A DNA stretch of 64,000 nt from Setomelanomma holmii (lineage: Eukaryota; Ascomycota; Dothideomycetes; Pleosporales; Phaeosphaeriaceae), in NCBI GenBank assembly GCA_010015745.1, contig ML978191.1, forward strand, positions 221,715 to 285,714, read 5' to 3'. The position numbers and the translations under genes were made by a program. Below are positions 11,801 to 23,877 of the stretch, piece by piece. Each line of letters begins with the position of its first letter. Position 1 is the stretch's first letter. The notes beneath the pieces were generated by a model. It ran no database searches. It saw only the letters and a list, made by a program, of their open reading frames with translations, and was not told where the DNA came from.

Positions 11801-13619
11801 GGACGGCGCGTTTGTATTGGGTTGCGTTGATGAGACTGCCACCCTCCAAGGACACCTGAACGATCCGCAGTCAAGGCTGGATGCTACTCGTGAGGAGAAA
11901 CTGGCAACCATGCCTGAAATTTTTCTGCAAGTCAACGACACAGCTTCAATGAAGAGCGGGCATTACAAGATCGTTGAGGGTATCTGCCTACTTGCACGCA
12001 ATCCGTCCCTTCATCCTGGGGACCTGCGCATCGTTCGCGCAGTGAATGTGCCGGCCCTGCACCATCTCAAAAACGTCGTGGTCCTGCCTCAGACTGGTGA
12101 CCGAGATCTTGCTAATATGTGCTCCGGGGGCGACCTCGATGGCGATGATTACATGGTATTGTGGGACGTTGATCTCCTTCCTAGAATGATCAATGTACCT
12201 CCCATGGACTTCACTGCCGAAAAGCTAGTAGAAAAGGATGGACCTATCACTGTTTCTGACATTACTGAATTCTTCATCACGTACATGCAGAACAGCTCGC
12301 TGGGTCAGATAGCTCACGCTCATCTTGGTCAAGCCGACTTCCAGGCGGACGGCGTCATGGACGACACCTGCCTTGAGCTAGCTAAGCTACATTCTCAAGC
12401 CGTGGACTATTCCAAGAGTGGTATACCGGCCATACTGAGTCAGGGTCTGAGACCCAAGAAGTGGCCGCACTTCATGGAGAAGAAGCACCTGAAGGAGGAT
12501 AAGATTTACAAGTCGAAAAAGATTCTTGGCATGCTATACGACCAAGTGCAACTCGTTGATTTCAAGCCGCAATGGAAGAATCCTTTTGACAGACGCGTCC
12601 TCGACGGCTTCAATTTTGACAATGAGACTCGGAATCTTGAGAAGGCAGCAGAGATCAAAGACTCATACGACGAAGCCTTGCGGCGATTGATGGCCAAACA
12701 TGGCATCCGTACTGAGTTTGAAGCATGGTCAGTATTCGTCTTAGATCATAACCACGAGAGCGGAAATTACAAGTTCGCCGAAGAATTTGGACGCACCATT
12801 GGAGCTTTGAAGGCCCATTATAAAGAGGTCTGTCGAGAGGCTGCTGGTGTCACAGCTCTTGATGGGACTCGGCTAGGCTTATTTGTCTCAGCCATGTACA
12901 CAGTCACCGCCCGCCAGATGGAGGCTGCCTTAACGGAGTGTTGGACTACGAAGACAGTAGGAGGTCAAGAGGTGCCTCTTCGACCTATGGATCCCGAACA
13001 CATGCCGTTTATGTCCTTTCCTTGGTTGTTCGCCAGCGAGCTAGGCAAGATCGCAAGCGGCCGCACGATCCATCAACAGTCCGACATCCAAGCGAGGGCG
13101 GAACTGGCTCATTCACACCGGTCCAGGAAGCCCAAGGACGGAATGGAGCACCCCGATGCTCAGGTCGGTACATTGGAGATTGAAGGAGGAGTGAAGACGC
13201 ATTACGGAGAGCTATTGAAGTTGGATTTTGGTACACACCATGCATCAGATCCCACAGAGAAACAAAAGAAGAGCGCCGAGATTGAAACTCAAAAGAAGGA
13301 GCACGAGGAGCAAGAGTTTCAGGACGTCGATGACCACGGACACCGTGAAAGGCCACCAGTAGCTGTGCCGAGTTCAGTATCTAGGTCCCCACAATCCCCA
13401 ATTTCGGAGACAAACGATCAGAAACAGAACAAGAAAGCCTGGGCGAGCGCTGAAAGTGACAATCATTGCGGCCGCGCATTGATCGAAAAGCTGAAGAGTC
13501 TTGAAGTAGACCAGTGCAACACGAAGCAGGGCGAGGACCCGAGCCAGCAAGTGACCCTAGAGATCAAGCTTGATGGCAAGGAAGGGTCTGCTATAGACAG
13601 ACTGCTGAGTCTGGGATGA
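8808..13619 (+). CDS. RNA-dependent RNA polymerase (RNA silencing)
   Basis: This is a cellular RdRP of the QDE-1/SAD-1/Rdp1 superfamily, which copies single-stranded RNA into double-stranded RNA for Dicer. Exons 8808-10203, 10249-10871 and 10932-13619 give 1568 residues. The catalytic metal-binding loop CSGGDLDGDDYMVLWD is intact (DLDGD about residues 1074-1078), and other conserved blocks are present (RHGYCFTDGVGKLS, VHIRPSQQKF). The N terminus has an RGG-type tract (about residues 62-84), a disordered Ser/Thr/Pro region, then an RRM-like segment (about 214-264, FKIRLSGLPTSYWTRD) as in the SAD-1/Rdp1-type branch. The C-terminal 130 residues are charged and low in complexity. The start is the first ATG after the stop-containing leader. 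I cannot say whether it acts in quelling, meiotic silencing or heterochromatin. No damage is visible. Confidence 0.95.
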
Positions 13620-14073
13620 TTATCTAATGGACTCGAAGAGTGGGAGAAATGCGATGAAGCATGGGAAATGGCGTGTTCACACAACGTGGTGCGACATTGG
13701 CATCTCATCTGGTGACTAGCAAGTCGCAGATGGGGATTACTACGACTCACAGGTTTGCTGGGTTCGTGGAACGGGCAGGAAGATACACAAAAGCACTTGC
13801 ATTGGCGTTTGTCTTCGACCGGAGCGTGTTCGCGCGCATGATCGAGGATCGTCCATGGTTACTCGTCGCCTACTCGCCAAAAAAGGAAAGTAACAAAAAA
13901 ACTCGGAAAGAAATAGAAAACAGCCAAAACTTCAATGCTTCATATTTTGAGTGATGTTACGTGATCTTTCATGAGAAGATGAGTACTTCGGAATGCGCTC
14001 TAGTCGCGGCGTATCGATAACAGCCACCGAGGCCAAATCTGCATGGAATATTTTGAGCCCACCATCCGTCGCG

Positions 14074-15144
14074 ATGCCTCCATTCACCCGCATACCGCCA
14101 CTCCTCCAGCCGTACCTCCAGCTCCCGCGCGAAGACTCGATACTCCTTCTTACAAGCACACTCGGAGCTACCGCAAACTGGCTCATTACACGATTCTTGT
14201 GCGATGCGCTAAGTAATCAAGATGGCGGGGACGCCCCAGGTCATAACGTGGTGCTTGCATCATGGATGAGAGAGTACGACTTCTGGAGACAAGAGGCTCG
14301 GAAAGGCGCTGGACTGGATCTAGAGAGATTGAAGAAGGAGGGCAGATTCGCATTTGTGGATGGTCTGAGCGAGCTGTGCCTGGATTCCAATGTGCCGCAG
14401 AACGGAGGACTTACAAGTAATGACACGACGTCTGGCAGAGCTGGAGGCGCTTTAGTGCAAAGAACGCCTTCATCACTACCTTTACGAGGTCCTCCAGGTC
14501 GTATAATACCGGCAAAAGGACCACCACAACCTGCAACTCAACCAGTTAGCCCAGCGAAGATACAAAGCACGAGCGCAAGTCGTCCTACGCCAGGTCATCA
14601 TACCCTCAAGTCGCTCGATCTTGCGCAACTCAAGGCAACGATTGCCAGCGCCGTTTCTTTGCTCCCCACAACAACACTTTCAGACACGTCGGTCCAGCGC
14701 AAGACCCTCATCGTTCTCGATAACGCCGACCTCCTGCTCGCACTGAACCCCACGCTAGACCCGTCTGCCTTGACTTCTCTCATCCTCGCCCTCCACAGCC
14801 TCCCCAGCATCTCTCACATCCTCGCACACGTCCAAGCGGACAGCCCGCTCCTCGGTCTCAGTCAGCCTCCACAACCACTCGAAATCGCACAACACAATCT
14901 GGTGGTGAAGTTGGGGCACATGAGTCGTCGCATACTGGGTGTCAGGGTGCTGGATACGGGCGTTGCGAGGGACGTCAGTGGAGTAATCAGAGTCACAGAG
15001 CAGAAGATAGGCTGGTCTGACCTGGGTCTTGAGGAAGATGAGAAGAACAGTGGAGAGAGCGAGAACGGGAAGGAGTTCTTATATCAGGTCAAGGGCGATG
15101 GAAGCGTAAGGGTGTTTGAGAGGGGTGCTGGTGGGGAAGGCTGA
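14074..15144 (+). CDS. elp6: Elongator complex protein 6
   Basis: Elp6 is a RecA-fold subunit of the Elp4-5-6 ring of Elongator, which is needed for modification of wobble uridine in tRNA. The single exon gives 356 residues. The N terminus FTRIPPLLQPYL, then LLLTSTLGATANWLITRFL, VVLASWMREYDFWRQEARKG and GLDLERLKKEGRFAFVDGLS, matches the fungal family. About residues 130-185 are a Pro/Ser/Thr-rich insertion, then TLIVLDNADLLLALNP resumes the fold at the Walker-B-like strand. An in-frame ATG at 13993 would add 27 residues with no family character, so I prefer 14074. The gene converges with the phosphate carrier, 205 bp away. Confidence 0.88.
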   Translation: MPPFTRIPPLLQPYLQLPREDSILLLTSTLGATANWLITRFLCDALSNQDGGDAPGHNVVLASWMREYDFWRQEARKGAGLDLERLKKEGRFAFVDGLSELCLDSNVPQNGGLTSNDTTSGRAGGALVQRTPSSLPLRGPPGRIIPAKGPPQPATQPVSPAKIQSTSASRPTPGHHTLKSLDLAQLKATIASAVSLLPTTTLSDTSVQRKTLIVLDNADLLLALNPTLDPSALTSLILALHSLPSISHILAHVQADSPLLGLSQPPQPLEIAQHNLVVKLGHMSRRILGVRVLDTGVARDVSGVIRVTEQKIGWSDLGLEEDEKNSGESENGKEFLYQVKGDGSVRVFERGAGGEG

Positions 15145-15349
15145 GAAGAGTGGTGGACGAACATAAGACCAATTGAAGTATGATGCGATGTGCATTCTAT
15201 AGCATGACGGGACAAGGAAGATTTTGTGTCTTTTGTGAGGGCATAAAGCGACAGTAAGAGCGACAAGTATGATACAAGACTCGAACCAAAAGAAGTTTCT
15301 CAAATACCCAAACGCCGCGCTAAACATACCAGATTTGATCCAAGCAAAA

Positions 15350-17387
15350 TCAGACAGCCTGACCATTGACCTCGACTTGCCTTCCCGTCCACCACTTCCC
15401 CTTCTCCTTCAATATGCCCTCCTCACTTCTCGCACTGCCACTCGCTCTCGACGTTACCGTCCCCGTCCCTGTTCCCACACCAGTCTCCGCATTCCCACCC
15501 CTCCTCCTATCCCTCCAGCCACTCGCCTGCAACGCATACACATCCTCCTTCTCCCCCGCCAACGCCTCCAGCCTCGCCTGCTTACTCTCCGGCACTAAAA
15601 AACTCGTCAACATTCCCAGAAACATAAACAAGGCAAAAATGCTCATGATCCCATGTATCCACGGCGTCGGATTATCGTGCGTCGCACCCCTCTTAATCAT
15701 CGGCGCAAAGAAAATCTGCGCAAACACCGCGCCCAACTTGCCCATTCCCGCACTGAACCCGTGTCCGGTACTGCGCACCCTCGTCGGGAAGATTTCCGCC
15801 GGCGTGATGAACGTCGTTGCGTTGGGTCCGAAATTGAAGAAGAATTGCGCGAGCACGTAGAGGGCGAGTAAATGCGTCTCGGTCAGGCTGCGCCATGCAA
15901 ATCCGAGAACGCAGAAGATTATGGTGAGCACTGCAAAACCACCGATTTGAATGGGCTTGCGCCCGATCTTGTCGACGGTGAAGACGGTGAGCCAGTACCC
16001 GGGAAGCGCGCCGGCGCAGATGAGCACGATTTGCCCGGTCGCGGTGTTGCGCAGGTCTTCGTAGAGGTTGTCGCGTTGGTCGAAGCCCATGGTGGAAAGG
16101 AGGGACGCGGACGAGAAGCCGAGACCGTAGAAGGCGAGGTCGAGGAAGCTGGGTGGGAGTTAGTGATGATGATGCAGGCAATGAATGTAGAATACTTACA
16201 ACCAACTCATCGAGGTCCCAAAGAGCCGGATAGCTTGCTGACGCTCGGTGTAGAAGCGGAACACTTCCATCAGGGACGGCCGGGGCGTCCTGTACTTGGC
16301 GAGATTGCGACGTGTTTGGGCTTGCGTGACTGGGTTGAGGACGTTGCCTTGCTTGCCGTACCTGTACTTGCGAGCGTCAACTGAAGCTTTTTCGACATCG
16401 TAGAGAACGTCAAAAGTGTAGCGAGGTGTCTCAGGTATTGTCAGGCGATAGTAAAGTGCGAACCATCCAGGTATGCCTCCGAATGCTATGACGATGCGCC
16501 ACATCTTGTCCACTGTCAAGATACATTCGCCAGTGCACGTAGCGACCGAAGCTACAGGCATCAGCTTGTCTTTGTATGCAACAACGACGGTCAATGTGAC
16601 TAGAGAAGCGGCGAGCTGGCCAAGACCTTGCATAGCGAAGACAGCTGCGATGATACCTCCACGATATCTTGTGCTGGCGAATTCAGCTGTGATGACTGCA
16701 CTCAACGGATCTGCGCATCTTCGGTCAGGTATCTCTAAGAGAAGAGTGACAGAGACGGGAATGATGTTTTAGGCAAGAAATATACTCACAGTCGCCTCCC
16801 ACCCCAACTCCCATCACAACGCGATAGAATATCAAGACACCAACGATCGATAGTGTGGTCGACTCGCCGCAAAGTGACTGCGCGAGAGTCGTCGATATGA
16901 TGATCATAAGCTCCACACCGTACATCTTCTTTCGCCCCAAGTAGTCACCTAGATATCCGAAGATACACTGGCCAAATATAGCGCCCGCAGATGTTGCGAC
17001 CTTGATTGATGTATCTGCTCTATGAGGCATGACCCCGCGATGTTCTGCATCTTGCCAGTATACAATGCCGAGCAAGATGACAGCCAAATTGATTGCAAAT
17101 AACTGATGATCAAATCAGTCAACTGGAGATATCGTTCTTTGGCTCGAACATACGCTGTAAGCATCGGTAAAGAAGCCGATACCAGTGACAACAGCCAGTC
17201 GAACGTGATACCAGCCGAATGGAGCTTTATCGACCTCTGCTAAGGCCATGCGCCGCCGCTCGTTCGGGTCCGCAATATGGGTCTTCGCAAGTTAACCGTG
17301 ACATTTCAGTAGCAACCGGATGTAACACACATAAACACCCGGTACATCTCGGTAGGCGGCATTTCCAACTTTGCCAAACAACAGCAT
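15350..17387 (-). CDS. Pho84-like inorganic phosphate transporter (MFS)
   Basis: This plasma-membrane proton/phosphate symporter belongs to the PHS branch of the major facilitator superfamily. Exons 17387-17346, 17282-17154, 17102-16790, 16710-16200 and 16148-15350 give 597 residues. The first, 14-codon exon (ending VGNAAYRD) joins to THIADPNERRRMALAEVDKA, the family's N-terminal signature, then FGWYHVRLAVVTGIGFFTDAYS. Further marks are GYLGDYLGRKKMYG in loop 2-3, GVGVGGDYPLSAVITAEF, a long central cytoplasmic loop, and FNFGPNATTFITPAEIFPTRVRSTGHG in the second half. About twelve membrane segments can be read. The C-terminal tail is long, Gly/Thr-rich and charged. Exon 1 is inferred from a GTACCG donor and is the least certain part. 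Confidence 0.92.
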
Positions 17388-18441
17388 CAGATGCGGACGT
17401 TGTTTTCTCCTTGGAAGGTGCACTGAAGGATAGAACCTTGTTGTATGGAGAACGGAGTGACCGAAGCCTATGTCAGCTCGAGTGAGGTATTCGTTAAGAT
17501 GACAACAAAATGATCGGCAGACAGACGTCAGATAGGGTCCGTCCTATGGTGTGGATATAAGGCCCGCAGAACGTGGTCCCGCACCACTTCTGCCTTTTTC
17601 TTGCCCAGCTTGCCTCAGAAGCCTGGCGAAAGAGTCTAGGTGCGACTTTGCTTATCAGCAATTGGTCCCGCACCTTGACGCGACTCGACAAGAGTCCGAC
17701 GAGCCTCGTGTGAGCAATCTAGATTCGGCTTAGCACGGACGCCATGCGATGGGCGTTCATGGTTTCGCACCACAGGAGACGTGCACGGGTTCACGTTTCG
17801 ACGTCTGATTGGTTGAACAACATCGACATTTGCGAGCACTTCAAAGCGACAAGTCGTTGGAGTGCGCGCACGTTCTGTCCTCTCGCTGACTGGTAGGCTC
17901 CTGAGAATCCTTACAATTTATCGGTTGCGAATGCCACGCTCATCGAGCTCTCGGTGCGATGGACCATTCTCTTGGAATGCTCACAAGCATCAATCTGGGG
18001 TAGCGAAGCCGTCCCATGAGAAGACACGGGTTCCACAAGATGAAACATCTGTTCTCAGGCGTGGGGGTCACATGTGTGATTGTTGTGATCCTCCGTGAGT
18101 TCCTCCACCGTACAATTGCTGACCTCGGTAGCCACCAAGCATACCTTGGTGGTGGTAAACTGTAGAATCTGCGGTCATCACAATGGGTATATTGCACACA
18201 GCTCGAATGTAGTAACGCGAACTGCTCAAATGTATCCTTGGGGCTGAAGACTGGTTTCCAGCAGACAATTTTGGTTTTGAGCTGGCATGAGTTCGGACGA
18301 CGGTGTACTAAGAAGTCGCGGCCGATCTCAGGGGTCCAACACGTGGCACTAGCGGTTTGTGCTACGTCAGCGCGTAACCAAAAGTTACCAAAACATCGAA
18401 ACACCACAGTCGCATCATCGCAAATCGACCAAACCATCCCC
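17388..18441. promoter_or_regulatory. Divergent upstream region with CACGTT/CACGTG-type boxes
   Basis: This lies between the phosphate carrier (minus) and the PQ-loop gene (plus). CACGTT-type boxes, the weaker core bound by the phosphate regulators Pho4/NUC-1, are at 17568-17573 (on the minus strand), 17792-17797 and 17869-17874. A TTATAT element on the minus strand at about 17551-17560 could be the carrier's TATA box, about 165 bp upstream of its ATG. Binding and phosphate control are inference from the gene's identity. No gene is seen in the interval. Confidence 0.4.
18340..18346 (+). promoter_or_regulatory. CACGTGG box (NUC-1/Pho4-type site)
   Basis: A perfect CACGTGG lies about 96 bp upstream of the PQ-loop gene and about 950 bp upstream of the phosphate carrier. 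It matches the core reported for NUC-1, but the same core serves other bHLH factors, so its owner is unknown. Confidence 0.35.
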
Positions 18442-19400
18442 ATGGAGTCCGTACGCTCACTCCTCCAGCCCGTCACGCACAATTTACCCAAGCCCATCGC
18501 CGACCTCGGAACCTCGCTCCTCGGCCCCGCCTGCTACAAGACGCTGCTCCTCGACATTGACCCCTCGCATACCGAGTGCCTTAAGCTCGCCATCTCGAAA
18601 GGCCTCGGTATCGGCATCATCGGCGCATCGTCCGTCGTCAAGATTCCGCAGCTCATCAAGCTTCTCAACTCGCAATCCGCCGAGGGCTTGTCGTTTCTCT
18701 CGTACTTGCTGGAATCGTCTTCGTACCTCATCTCGCTGAGCTACAATGTCCGACACGGCTTTCCATTCAGCACATACGGCGAGACCGCACTTATTCTGAT
18801 CCAGAATATCGCCATCGCCAGTTTGGTGTTGAAGTACAGCGGAAACAGTCTCGGTATTGCTGGCTGGGTTGGCGGCTTGGGAGTGGCAGCCAGTGCCTTG
18901 TTCAACGAGCAGTGGGTAGACAATGAGAGGTTGAGCTTGCTGCAGGCGACTGCGGGCGTACTAGGTGTCGCAAGCAAGGTTCCGCAGATCTTCACAATCT
19001 GGTCGGAAGGAGGGACGGGGCAGTTGAGTGCTTTTGCTGTAAGTTCATGTTCCTCTGTACTGAGTCTCTCATCTACTTCGGTGCAACTCATTGACACTTT
19101 ACTGTATAGGTTGTCAACTACCTCCTCGGCTCCCTGTCCCGTATCTTCACCACACTCCAGGAAGTCGACGATCCGCTAATTCTCTACGGCTTCATTGCGG
19201 GTTTCGCGCTCAACCTCATCCTCTTCCTGCAGGTTGTGTATTACTGGAACGCACCAGCGTCCAAGAACACCGAGTCCAAGAAGCTCGAGAAGCCCATTGC
19301 AGGTGATCGCAAGGAGATGGCACGCGCCGTGTCGAGCGGTTCCACGCCCTCTTATGCGAATGTCGCAGGGAAGAGCCCAAGCACGAGACGTAGAGGCTGA
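18442..19400 (+). CDS. Mannose-P-dolichol utilisation defect 1 homologue (PQ-loop protein)
   Basis: MPDU1/Lec35 proteins are endoplasmic-reticulum membrane proteins needed to use dolichol-phosphate sugars in N-glycan and GPI-anchor synthesis. Exons 18442-19038 and 19110-19400 give 295 residues, about the family's length. Two PQ-loop repeats are visible: SVVKIPQLIKLLNSQSAEGL and ASKVPQIFTIWSEGGTGQL, each with the P-Q pair between membrane helices. The start MESVRSLLQPVTHNLPKPI and the segment CYKTLLLDIDPSHTECLKLA agree with fungal homologues. The join at 19038/19110 restores LSAFAVVNYLLGSLSRIFTTLQE. The cytosolic tail is short and ends STRRRG. An alternative reading as another PQ-loop (cystinosin-type) carrier is less likely. 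Confidence 0.9.
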
Positions 19401-22400
19401 GGTCTCGCCTTGTCGCGCTTGAGACGTATTCATAGGTACTTGTTGTAATGCTAAACTTACTTACCAAATTGATGTGAAATGCCGAATGTGACGCTGTCCA
19501 GTGAAGCCAACGCGTCACCAATGTTCCGACAACCTAGTTGACTGATGAAAACAACGAGCCGTCCCTCAGTAACTCTTCTGGAACATCGGTGACGGGAACG
19601 GCACAATCAGTGTCTTACCGTATGGTCGGAAGCAGGTGACTTCATGGGAATAATTCTCGTATGGCCTGAAAGCCGTAGACGGGTTTGATGAAGGGCGAGT
19701 CTTGTCGAGGCGAGCCACAGTGATTCAATCGGACTTCGTTAGATACGCGACTATCAGTATCTACTCCGGGGTGTAAAAGGCCCATACAGATGACCAGAGT
19801 CCTGCCTAACAGCGGCCGCAAACCGTTCTGAAATTGGAAGTATGGGCAAGGTTCCTTTGTTCATTACGCAATTAACGTCCACAAAGGACAACCCTTACTG
19901 TTCGCATGGCAGGGACCTACCTGTTTGCCGTATCGCCCCATGAAACTGGTTCATGGGACCTTGGGAGCTGATTATATTTTCGCTTGCTGCAGTTTGGTAG
20001 GCATGGAGTGTGCCAACTTGGCGGGTACTCTGAAGTCCTGGCAAGATGACGGAATAACGACCTCCTGCGTATAGCCTGTTGCGACTCACTGCCCAGGACG
20101 TCTGTTTAGGCGTCATATGCTCTAGGTACAGGATCTACATCGCCATATAAGGAGTTTGCCTCAACAAAGATCAATTCTGACTACACAGAACGAACAGACG
20201 TACGATTAGTAGTCTTCAACTTTCTATATGATTGAAAGAAGGTAAGGTCCGACAGGGACAGTGACGATGGTGGTTCGATGACTGGTAGCGAGGAGACGAA
20301 CCGGGAGTGGACCGCAAAATCCGTTTTTGAAACCCTCGAAAAACAATTAAGACATGTTTGAGACATTTATACACAAATAGGAATACAACAATGCGCAATA
20401 CGTGTGTAAACAAACCGATTCGATATGCTACACGAAATCTGGTGGTGCGATTTTCTCGTACATGTCGGTAGTCGTGCAACCGCGTGGGGTGTTGATTAAT
20501 ATTCAGCGATGTGGGAAATGGCGAGCTGAAGTGTATGCAAAACGACGACCAAATTCTGTAGGTTTGAATGTGGCCTTGCAAGGAATAAACGCTATGTCTT
20601 TTCGTGTGCGTTGAGAACCCAAAGGCTCTCTTGAAGACTACACTCTTAATGTTGCGCGACGGTATACACATCGTTTTAGACGATGGTTCGCGTATTGATT
20701 GCAGGACCTTGCGGGTGGTCGCTACTTTATTGACATATTCTTAGCCTAGTGAACATGTGTGAGAGGCTTCAGCTGTGAGCACTGAAGATGAGAAGATGCA
20801 GTAGAAGGATAAGCTCAAAGGATCTGCCTGTAGAAGACAATCAACGTCGATAAGGCTAAATACCGCAATGACGACACCATAGAAATGCCGAAAGATAAGA
20901 CGAGTCGTGTACACACTCTTCCACGAACGATGCGACGTCTCGAGATGAAGAAAGTGTCTCCTGATGGCCTAGCAATATGGCTGTCGAGCGCCAAGAACCT
21001 AGTTCTGGGGTACACCTCGCTTCTGGAACATGAAGTTGTAGACACGCACCGTTTTGTGCACCGTGCCACCTCGAAAATTACCGACTCCATATGAACCTCC
21101 GGACCGGCCATGATTAGCATCAAGCCAGGAATACAATTGTGAGCTTTTTAAATCTTCGACCTTTATATTAATATCAGAGTCCTGGGTTCTAGATGTCGGT
21201 ACCGCTAGAGTAGTACATCGAGGGCACCACATGGAAGCAATTCACCCGTAGCACGAGTTCGCCCTTGTCTATCTCCCGTCCTGCATCGAAGCGGCGTGCA
21301 TGTCGCACGTCCAATGAGCGCCCAAATGTCCAGTTCGGCAGGCGAGCTAAAACGGGCGTCATGCCGCCGACTCCGTACGGGCTTGGCTGGCTGAATTCTG
21401 GGCGTTCGAAGATTCGAGCATCGTCAGATTGATTGGCGTGGGGGATGTGCAAGCCCCGTTACGATGCGATGCAGATGCTGGTCCTGGTAAAGGAGAACCT
21501 GGGCGCTGGACGTGATTTCGGCTGAGTGTTCTCGTAAACAGCCTTGTAAGGCAATTGCCGACGAGCTGATGAATTGTATGCGGCGATACGGAGTACATGA
21601 TGGTATAGCAGCGAACAAGTGCGCTGCCACCCCCCAGCCTCGGCGACTCTTCATAAGGTATTCACCCGGCTTGTCACAACACAGCCTGCATCATGCGACA
21701 AGCCTTCCACCAACAGCGTGTTGACAAAGCTGCATGTTACAAAGAAACCAACATTTTAGCCGAGCGAACCTTGCAACGTCCAGAAAGCGCCACAACTCGT
21801 CCTTGGATCACGCTCAGACCTTTCAATCTCAAAAGGCACTCTGCCCAACAACCCGCGGGGCTTGCAGAATCGTGGAAAGCTGTCAGATGACGCTCGACCG
21901 TCTTTTCGTTTGCTCCGTCTGTCGTGTTCGACTCAGCACGATCGAGGAGAGGTGAGGACATGCATGCTGCTCTCATTACACCAACAATGCTTCGAGCACA
22001 CGACCCGCTTGATGGACATCGCATTCGCATTCGTTGTGCGAGCTAACCATCGAGTCTGTGACTTGGGAACGTTGATCCAAGCCACGTCGTATCGTCCACC
22101 GGTCATGCTAAGTTTCAACTAAGCACCGCGTTCTCCTAGAAACATGTTCACCGTTCAGAATCAACAAGGCTTAGCGCAGCGACTGCCACGAGCATCGCAA
22201 CACTAGCGCTTCACGGTTGAATATAGGGCCGCAGGACCGGGGTAATTGCTAATGTGGGTCGCAGATTACAGTCGTCAGTACACATGGCGTCCCGGGAGTA
22301 ACGCGTGCTGACTGCCATCGCTTGGGGTCCCCTCAATCTGGGTCTGGGCAAACAGGGTTATCATTGTATATTATTGCCGTGGCCGCCGAGTGGGTTTCGA

Positions 22401-22553
22401 ACTGTTGCATCTCCTGGTCTATTGCGCTGTCCACGTTCAAACTGTCTTTTCCTTCTTGCCAATTTATTGTCTGGACACTGGACGACGACATGATATCTTT
22501 GCGAACCCAAAGGTGATACCTTTTTCGGTGCGTCACGCCACTCGACCTTCACA
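19401..22553. other. 3.1 kb interval without a recognisable gene
   Basis: Many short frames (the longest is 151 codons, 20216-20671 minus) lack domains, splice partners or obvious codon bias. A minus-strand frame at 21189-21452 has an unusually ordinary amino-acid mix and could be a gene relic, but I cannot place it. I saw no transposase, reverse transcriptase, terminal repeats or tRNA. The part next to 22553 should include the receptor promoter. Confidence 0.5.
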
Positions 22554-23877
22554 ATGGCTGCAATGCCGCCTTTGGACGACCAGTCTCGAACATCCCCTCT
22601 ACCAGAATGCATTTTCCCATGGCTCCGAGCAGTGGTTGCACTAGGCTTCATAAGTTTCTTCGCGTCCGTGTCGCTACTGTTCCTTCTCACATATAAACTG
22701 GTGTCATGGCAGATCAAATCCAAACGAACGAATCAATTCGTAATTCTGATCTTCAATCTGCTATGGGCCGATATGCAACAAGCATTGGCGTTCCTCTTGA
22801 ACGTGGAGTGGTTACGACTGGGCATCGTGGAGGTTGAAAACCCAATCTGCTTTGCACAAGGATGGCTCGTCTCGACTGGTGATTTGGGAAGCGGCGTCTG
22901 GTGTTTCGTGATAGGGCTTCATACCTTCGCCTCCGTCATCTTGGACTTTCGACTGAGGCCGAAGTACTTTTATGCGACGATTGTGGCATTGTGGGTCTTC
23001 ATTTTGGGTGTCTCCTCGATCGGAATCGGTCTACACGCGGACAACCTCTACGTTCGATCTGGAGTATGGTGCTGGATTCACCACGATCTCCTCGACTTGC
23101 GTCTCTGGACGCACTACGTGTGGATCTTTATTTTGTAAGTCATCCCCAAGACTCCAGACAAGAAAGCAAAGTCTAATCGAGTCACACAGCGAGTTCGGAA
23201 ACGTACTCGTCTACCTAACCATCTACACGATGCTCATCACTCGCATTCGCTCAGGCTACTACACACCTGATGAAGCCAGACGCGTCAAATCGATCTCCAA
23301 CCTCATGGTCGCCTATCCCCTCGTCTACGTCGTATGCACCATTCCGCTCGCCTCCGCCCGCATGGCAGCAATGTCTGGCTCGCCACCATCTCTCAAACGT
23401 CTCTGTCTCTCTGGCGCAATGATAACCAGCAACGGCTGGCTCGACGTCCTCCTCTACACCCTAACACGGCGCATCATGATTTTCAGCGACGAGCCGCCCG
23501 CCGAGAACATGGGTATCGACACGTTCGCCGCTTTCTGGGCCGAAAAGCCGCGCCGGTTCGGCGGCGAGTGCACAATTTCTGCGACTCCGACGTCGAATAC
23601 TCGTCGTCGTGCACGGAGTCGAGTTAAGTCGCCGTCGTCGGGCGAGTCTTCGGATGATTTGTGCTTCTCGCATAATCTCGTGATGAGCACCAAGGATATA
23701 CACCTTGTCACGACGACAGAGGTCAAGAGCGAGCCTGCCGCTCCAGAGGACTACGAAGAGATGGGGGAAATGGAGTGCAGGAAGAGACCTCGAAGTCCTG
23801 TGGGGAGATGGAGCGAAGAAAGTGGCGCTTTGAGTTTCAAGATGGAGGAACTTAGTCGCTTGGGAACACCACGATGA
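22554..23877 (+). CDS. Git3/cAMP-receptor-like G-protein-coupled receptor
   Basis: This is a seven-helix plasma-membrane receptor of the fungal Git3/Gpr1 or Dictyostelium cAMP-receptor-like type, which senses carbon sources or other small molecules through Galpha and cAMP. Exons 22554-23134 and 23190-23877 give 422 residues. Helices can be read at about residues 22-49, 60-84, 103-132, 142-165, 184-212, 234-258 and 270-296. Helix 2 contains NLLWADMQQALAFLLN and helix 3 GDLGSGVWCFVIGLHTF, both typical of the class. The splice restores FIFEFGNVLVYLTIYTMLI in helix 5. A cytoplasmic tail of about 120 residues is Ser/Arg-rich then acidic, suitable for phosphorylation. The ATG at 22554 leaves a short extracellular N terminus. 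The ligand is unknown. Confidence 0.87.

Noticed and set aside
20216..20671. 151-codon minus-strand frame
   Set aside because: It is rich in Arg, His, Phe and Ser without any motif, and no splicing extends it. It is kept only as a note in the interval description.
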